Origin: Myroides odoratus
GTDB taxonomy: Bacteria > Bacteroidota > Bacteroidia > Flavobacteriales > Flavobacteriaceae
Direction: 5' to 3'
Length of the DNA stretch: 64,000 bases
Assembly (NCBI RefSeq): GCF_001549985.1
Contig: NZ_LROZ01000010.1
Coordinates: 62,001 to 126,000 of the forward strand
Within the stretch, counting starts at the first letter, position 1. Each line of letters starts with the position of its first letter. Shown here piece after piece: positions 61,540 to 64,000 of this stretch. Under the pieces are notes generated by a model. The model was not told where the DNA came from. It searched no databases and was given only the letters and a program-made list of their open reading frames with translations. Made by a program: the position numbers and the translations under genes.

Positions 61540-64000
61540 ATGAAAAAGCAAACTTCCATCCCTTCGCCATCTGTTTCTGAATTCATCGTTTGTTCAGGGG
61601 CTCAATGTACGTGTACAGGAAACCCCTTACTTTTTCCTGAATTGCGGATTAGTACGCATAAAAAGTATTATGCGAATGCGGTTGATAAACTCATTGCGAC
61701 TATTGAAGACACTCAATTTGTCGAAGGACCTTCTCCTTTTAAAACGTGTAAGCACAAAAAAGGGTACGATAAAAGCTGTCTGTATCAACCTCTTGGTTTT
61801 TGGAAGGTCGAAGCCAATGCGCATTTTCCTTCTCTTGGAGAACGGGATATCTTAACTGAAACAGGTACGCTACAATGTGTAATAGGCGGTATAATCTCCA
61901 TTCATCACCATGGTCAAGTTATTACGGCGGAGGAAGACCAAGAGCAACAAGAAACAGAAACAGCAGAAGAAGAAAACACTTGTGATGATTTAATTGAAGA
62001 AAAAGTTGGTGAAGCTAGTAGTCTTCAAACGCTCCGCTATGTTTCCAATGTCGATAGTATAACGTTAGTGAATTTAGACGAACTCCATTGGGGTGCGCTT
62101 AGTCCAGAAAATCCTCGTGCTTTGCGTGTGGGCCTTGGAGAAGAAATGATATTTAGAGCGAGTACACCTTTAGGAGAAGACAAGCAGTACATCAGCTGGA
62201 GCGTCACACAGTCTTGTGGTGATTCGAGCCTTTTCGAAGCAGGAAAAACGGGTCAGACTTTTCACGTTCAAACAACGGCAGAAAACGTCAATTACCAAGC
62301 ACATCCCACCACCCATCGTGCTTTTAGCTGGGAACCTACTCAGACGGGTGTTTATCTTATATCTGCTGCACGAACGCCAAAAGAAGAGGCGACAAAAACA
62401 TATTACGGCACTTTTTACTACTATATCGAAGTGGTCAATCAGGCCGTTCTTACCTTGTTGGAATTGAATCAACCCCCAACATTAACGCGCGTTGTTGGAG
62501 ATCAAGTAAAGATTACACTGCATAGTACCATTCGCTTGTCACAGGAACGAGTCGATCAACTGCGAATCAAAGTTCGCGTAAAAGAAGGAGATTCACATAC
62601 CCAAACCGCTGTTGTTTTCTGCTCAGCAGGTAAGCATCCATTTACTCAAGTCGGTACTGTCATTCAAGCAGTGTATACCTGCACCAATACCCATACCTAT
62701 CAAGTGGAGGTTTGGGAAAATTCAAAGCGCAGCTTTGCAATCCCGCCTCAATATTTTCAGATATACGCCAATGCAGTACTCTCGATTTCTCCACAGGTAG
62801 AACGGATTCGCTTTGGTAGTCGGATTACATTTACAGCTGAGCTTCAAAACAAGCAAACTATCAATCCAACACAGGTTAAATGGTTGATACAATCTCCAGG
62901 TAGTAAGCAATTTCAACAGCATTTTATACGTCATACAACAGTGACTCTAGATTTTACTGCGGAAGGTACCTATGTTATTGCGTGTGTATATGGCAATTTT
63001 TGGACAGGAAAAGACAAAGCGACACAAACCATTCAAGTCATGGCTAATCAACTCGAACAGTTGACACTAAGCCCAAGCCATGCCTCTTCGACAACTGTTC
63101 AAAAGACTCAAAACCAAGTTTATCGAGTTTACCGTCAAGCTATTGTGACGCTTACTTTGGAAACAACTTTAGGGTATCAATCTCCAACAGCAGATGTATA
63201 TGTGGAAGCTCATGAGTTACACCAACCAAATGTGTTTCAACGATTGCTTCACTATGTGTTCCCTGAAAAAGAAAATCAACCAGCTTCTATTATTCACGCC
63301 AATGTTGACGGTGAAATACGCTATATGCTAACTTATGTCAAAGGGCCTAAAAAGCAGGCGGGTTTTGACTTGTCTATGTATTATGCCAATCCAAAACTTC
63401 AACAAGCCATTCAGCGCGATTTGAAGGAACTGCAAGCAACTGAATCAGCAGATACGCTTGCCAATCAATCCTTAGAAGCGATTGAAATCTATCCTATTCA
63501 CACCCAAACCGAGGGTATTGTATTGCAGTCTAACCTAGCTACGCTGGATCTTCAATTGGAAGAAGTTGGTTTGTACCGCTTGGAGGTGCTATTCAATAAC
63601 CAAACGTATACTCATGAAATTGAGTGTATAGAAGGAAAAGTGAACCGCTGGGAATTTGTCAATGCGTTGGATCAACATCAGCCTACTTTAAGTTTCAATG
63701 AAGACTTTGCTATTGCATTGGAAATTACAGGTTTTGAGGATCAATCAGCGACAATTTGTTATTGGTATGATTCTCGCAATCGAGAACGAGATGTATTAGA
63801 ATTGTTTCGCGATACGGTTGATTTTGACAGCCAAGGGAAAGGTACGCATGTGGTAAAAAGCTTCTCTGATTTTTGGAAGACTTTCGCTTGTCAGGTTCCA
63901 GAAGGTCAAGGGGAAGAATACGCGATCTTTTTTACCCTTTCAGAAGAAATTGGACTATCGAATGTCAAAAGGGAATTATTCGATAAAAAGGAAGCCCTTT
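61540..64000 (+). CDS. DUF4280 (PAAR-like) multidomain protein, 3' end off window
   Basis: At least 820 residues, open to the right edge. Residues about 1-130 form a PAAR-like DUF4280 domain (VCSGAQCTCTGNPLLF, GPSPFKTCKHKKGYDKSC, TETGTLQCVIGGIISI), a spike tip that sits on VgrG. An acidic Glu/Gln linker follows (EEDQEQQETETAEEEN). Several Ig-like beta modules come next (GVYLISAARTPKE, EGTYVIACVYGN, EVGLYRLEVLFNN). Toxin domains in such proteins are usually C-terminal and would be beyond this window. It is encoded 12 nt after vgrG, so the two form a delivery module. Confidence 0.8.
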   Translation, partial: MKKQTSIPSPSVSEFIVCSGAQCTCTGNPLLFPELRISTHKKYYANAVDKLIATIEDTQFVEGPSPFKTCKHKKGYDKSCLYQPLGFWKVEANAHFPSLGERDILTETGTLQCVIGGIISIHHHGQVITAEEDQEQQETETAEEENTCDDLIEEKVGEASSLQTLRYVSNVDSITLVNLDELHWGALSPENPRALRVGLGEEMIFRASTPLGEDKQYISWSVTQSCGDSSLFEAGKTGQTFHVQTTAENVNYQAHPTTHRAFSWEPTQTGVYLISAARTPKEEATKTYYGTFYYYIEVVNQAVLTLLELNQPPTLTRVVGDQVKITLHSTIRLSQERVDQLRIKVRVKEGDSHTQTAVVFCSAGKHPFTQVGTVIQAVYTCTNTHTYQVEVWENSKRSFAIPPQYFQIYANAVLSISPQVERIRFGSRITFTAELQNKQTINPTQVKWLIQSPGSKQFQQHFIRHTTVTLDFTAEGTYVIACVYGNFWTGKDKATQTIQVMANQLEQLTLSPSHASSTTVQKTQNQVYRVYRQAIVTLTLETTLGYQSPTADVYVEAHELHQPNVFQRLLHYVFPEKENQPASIIHANVDGEIRYMLTYVKGPKKQAGFDLSMYYANPKLQQAIQRDLKELQATESADTLANQSLEAIEIYPIHTQTEGIVLQSNLATLDLQLEEVGLYRLEVLFNNQTYTHEIECIEGKVNRWEFVNALDQHQPTLSFNEDFAIALEITGFEDQSATICYWYDSRNRERDVLELFRDTVDFDSQGKGTHVVKSFSDFWKTFACQVPEGQGEEYAIFFTLSEEIGLSNVKRELFDKKEAL

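Overview
The window is low-GC DNA from a member of the Bacteroidota, most likely the Flavobacteriaceae. I infer a Myroides-like genome; no 16S rRNA is present to prove it. The signs are: a 1710-residue protein with a type IX secretion C-terminal tail, fused E1 alpha/beta 2-oxoacid dehydrogenases, meso-diaminopimelate dehydrogenase, a DUF4294 protein, ribosomal protein bTHX, lipoproteins with Bacteroidota-type lipoboxes, and many upstream matches to the Bacteroidota -7 box TAnnTTTG. The genes are densely packed and usually end in strong hairpins. I see no rRNA, tRNA, CRISPR array or intact insertion sequence.

Layout. 1-3.4 kb: a partial Crp/Fnr regulator, an NAD(P)-binding protein, an AraC regulator and two tandem paralogous lipoproteins. 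3.4-8.6 kb: one giant T9SS cargo protein. 8.9-18.7 kb: single-gene units (siderophore-interacting flavoprotein, two GNAT enzymes, Crp and AraC regulators, methyltransferase, MutS2-like ATPase without an Smr domain, Old Yellow Enzyme family protein, split chromate transporter pair, LuxR response regulator). 19.0-21.8 kb: a plus-strand cluster of three DUF2589 paralogues, a zinc ribbon and a frameshifted peptidoglycan-binding/M15 endolysin-like gene. This is the least explained cluster and the best candidate for an undescribed system. 21.9-26.6 kb: oxidoreductase, Crp regulator, S41 peptidase, small lipoprotein and ddh.

26.6-35.7 kb is a nine-kilobase minus-strand run of eight catabolic genes. 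It covers isobutyryl-CoA to propionyl-CoA (acyl-CoA dehydrogenase, enoyl-CoA hydratase, 3-hydroxyisobutyryl-CoA hydrolase, MmsB, MmsA). It then covers propionyl-CoA to pyruvate plus succinate by the methylcitrate cycle (PrpC, PrpD, PrpB). Two fused E1 subunits at 46.9-49.3 and 51.2-53.2 kb could supply the oxidative decarboxylation step upstream of this pathway. 36.4-46.7 kb: CvfB-like RNA-binding protein; dnaX with a -1 frameshift site that gives gamma and tau; DUF4294; M42 peptidase; MFS exporter; lipoproteins; an alpha-oxoamine synthase. Two intergenic regions here (41.03-41.29 and 45.06-45.36 kb) consist of the same CTCACC-rich repeat family.

53.4-55.6 kb: bTHX, then a small gene flanked by two copies of a REP-like element with 21-bp terminal inverted repeats, then 11-bp iterons upstream of a DUF6266-like gene. 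55.6-59.3 kb: a beta-lactamase-fold protein that has lost its catalytic residues, an AraC regulator, and a SCO1-type copper protein with a Cys-containing partner. 59.6-64.0 kb: a VgrG spike followed by a DUF4280 (PAAR-like) multidomain protein that runs off the right edge. This looks like a type VI secretion (Bacteroidota subtype) effector module whose toxin end, if any, lies outside the window.
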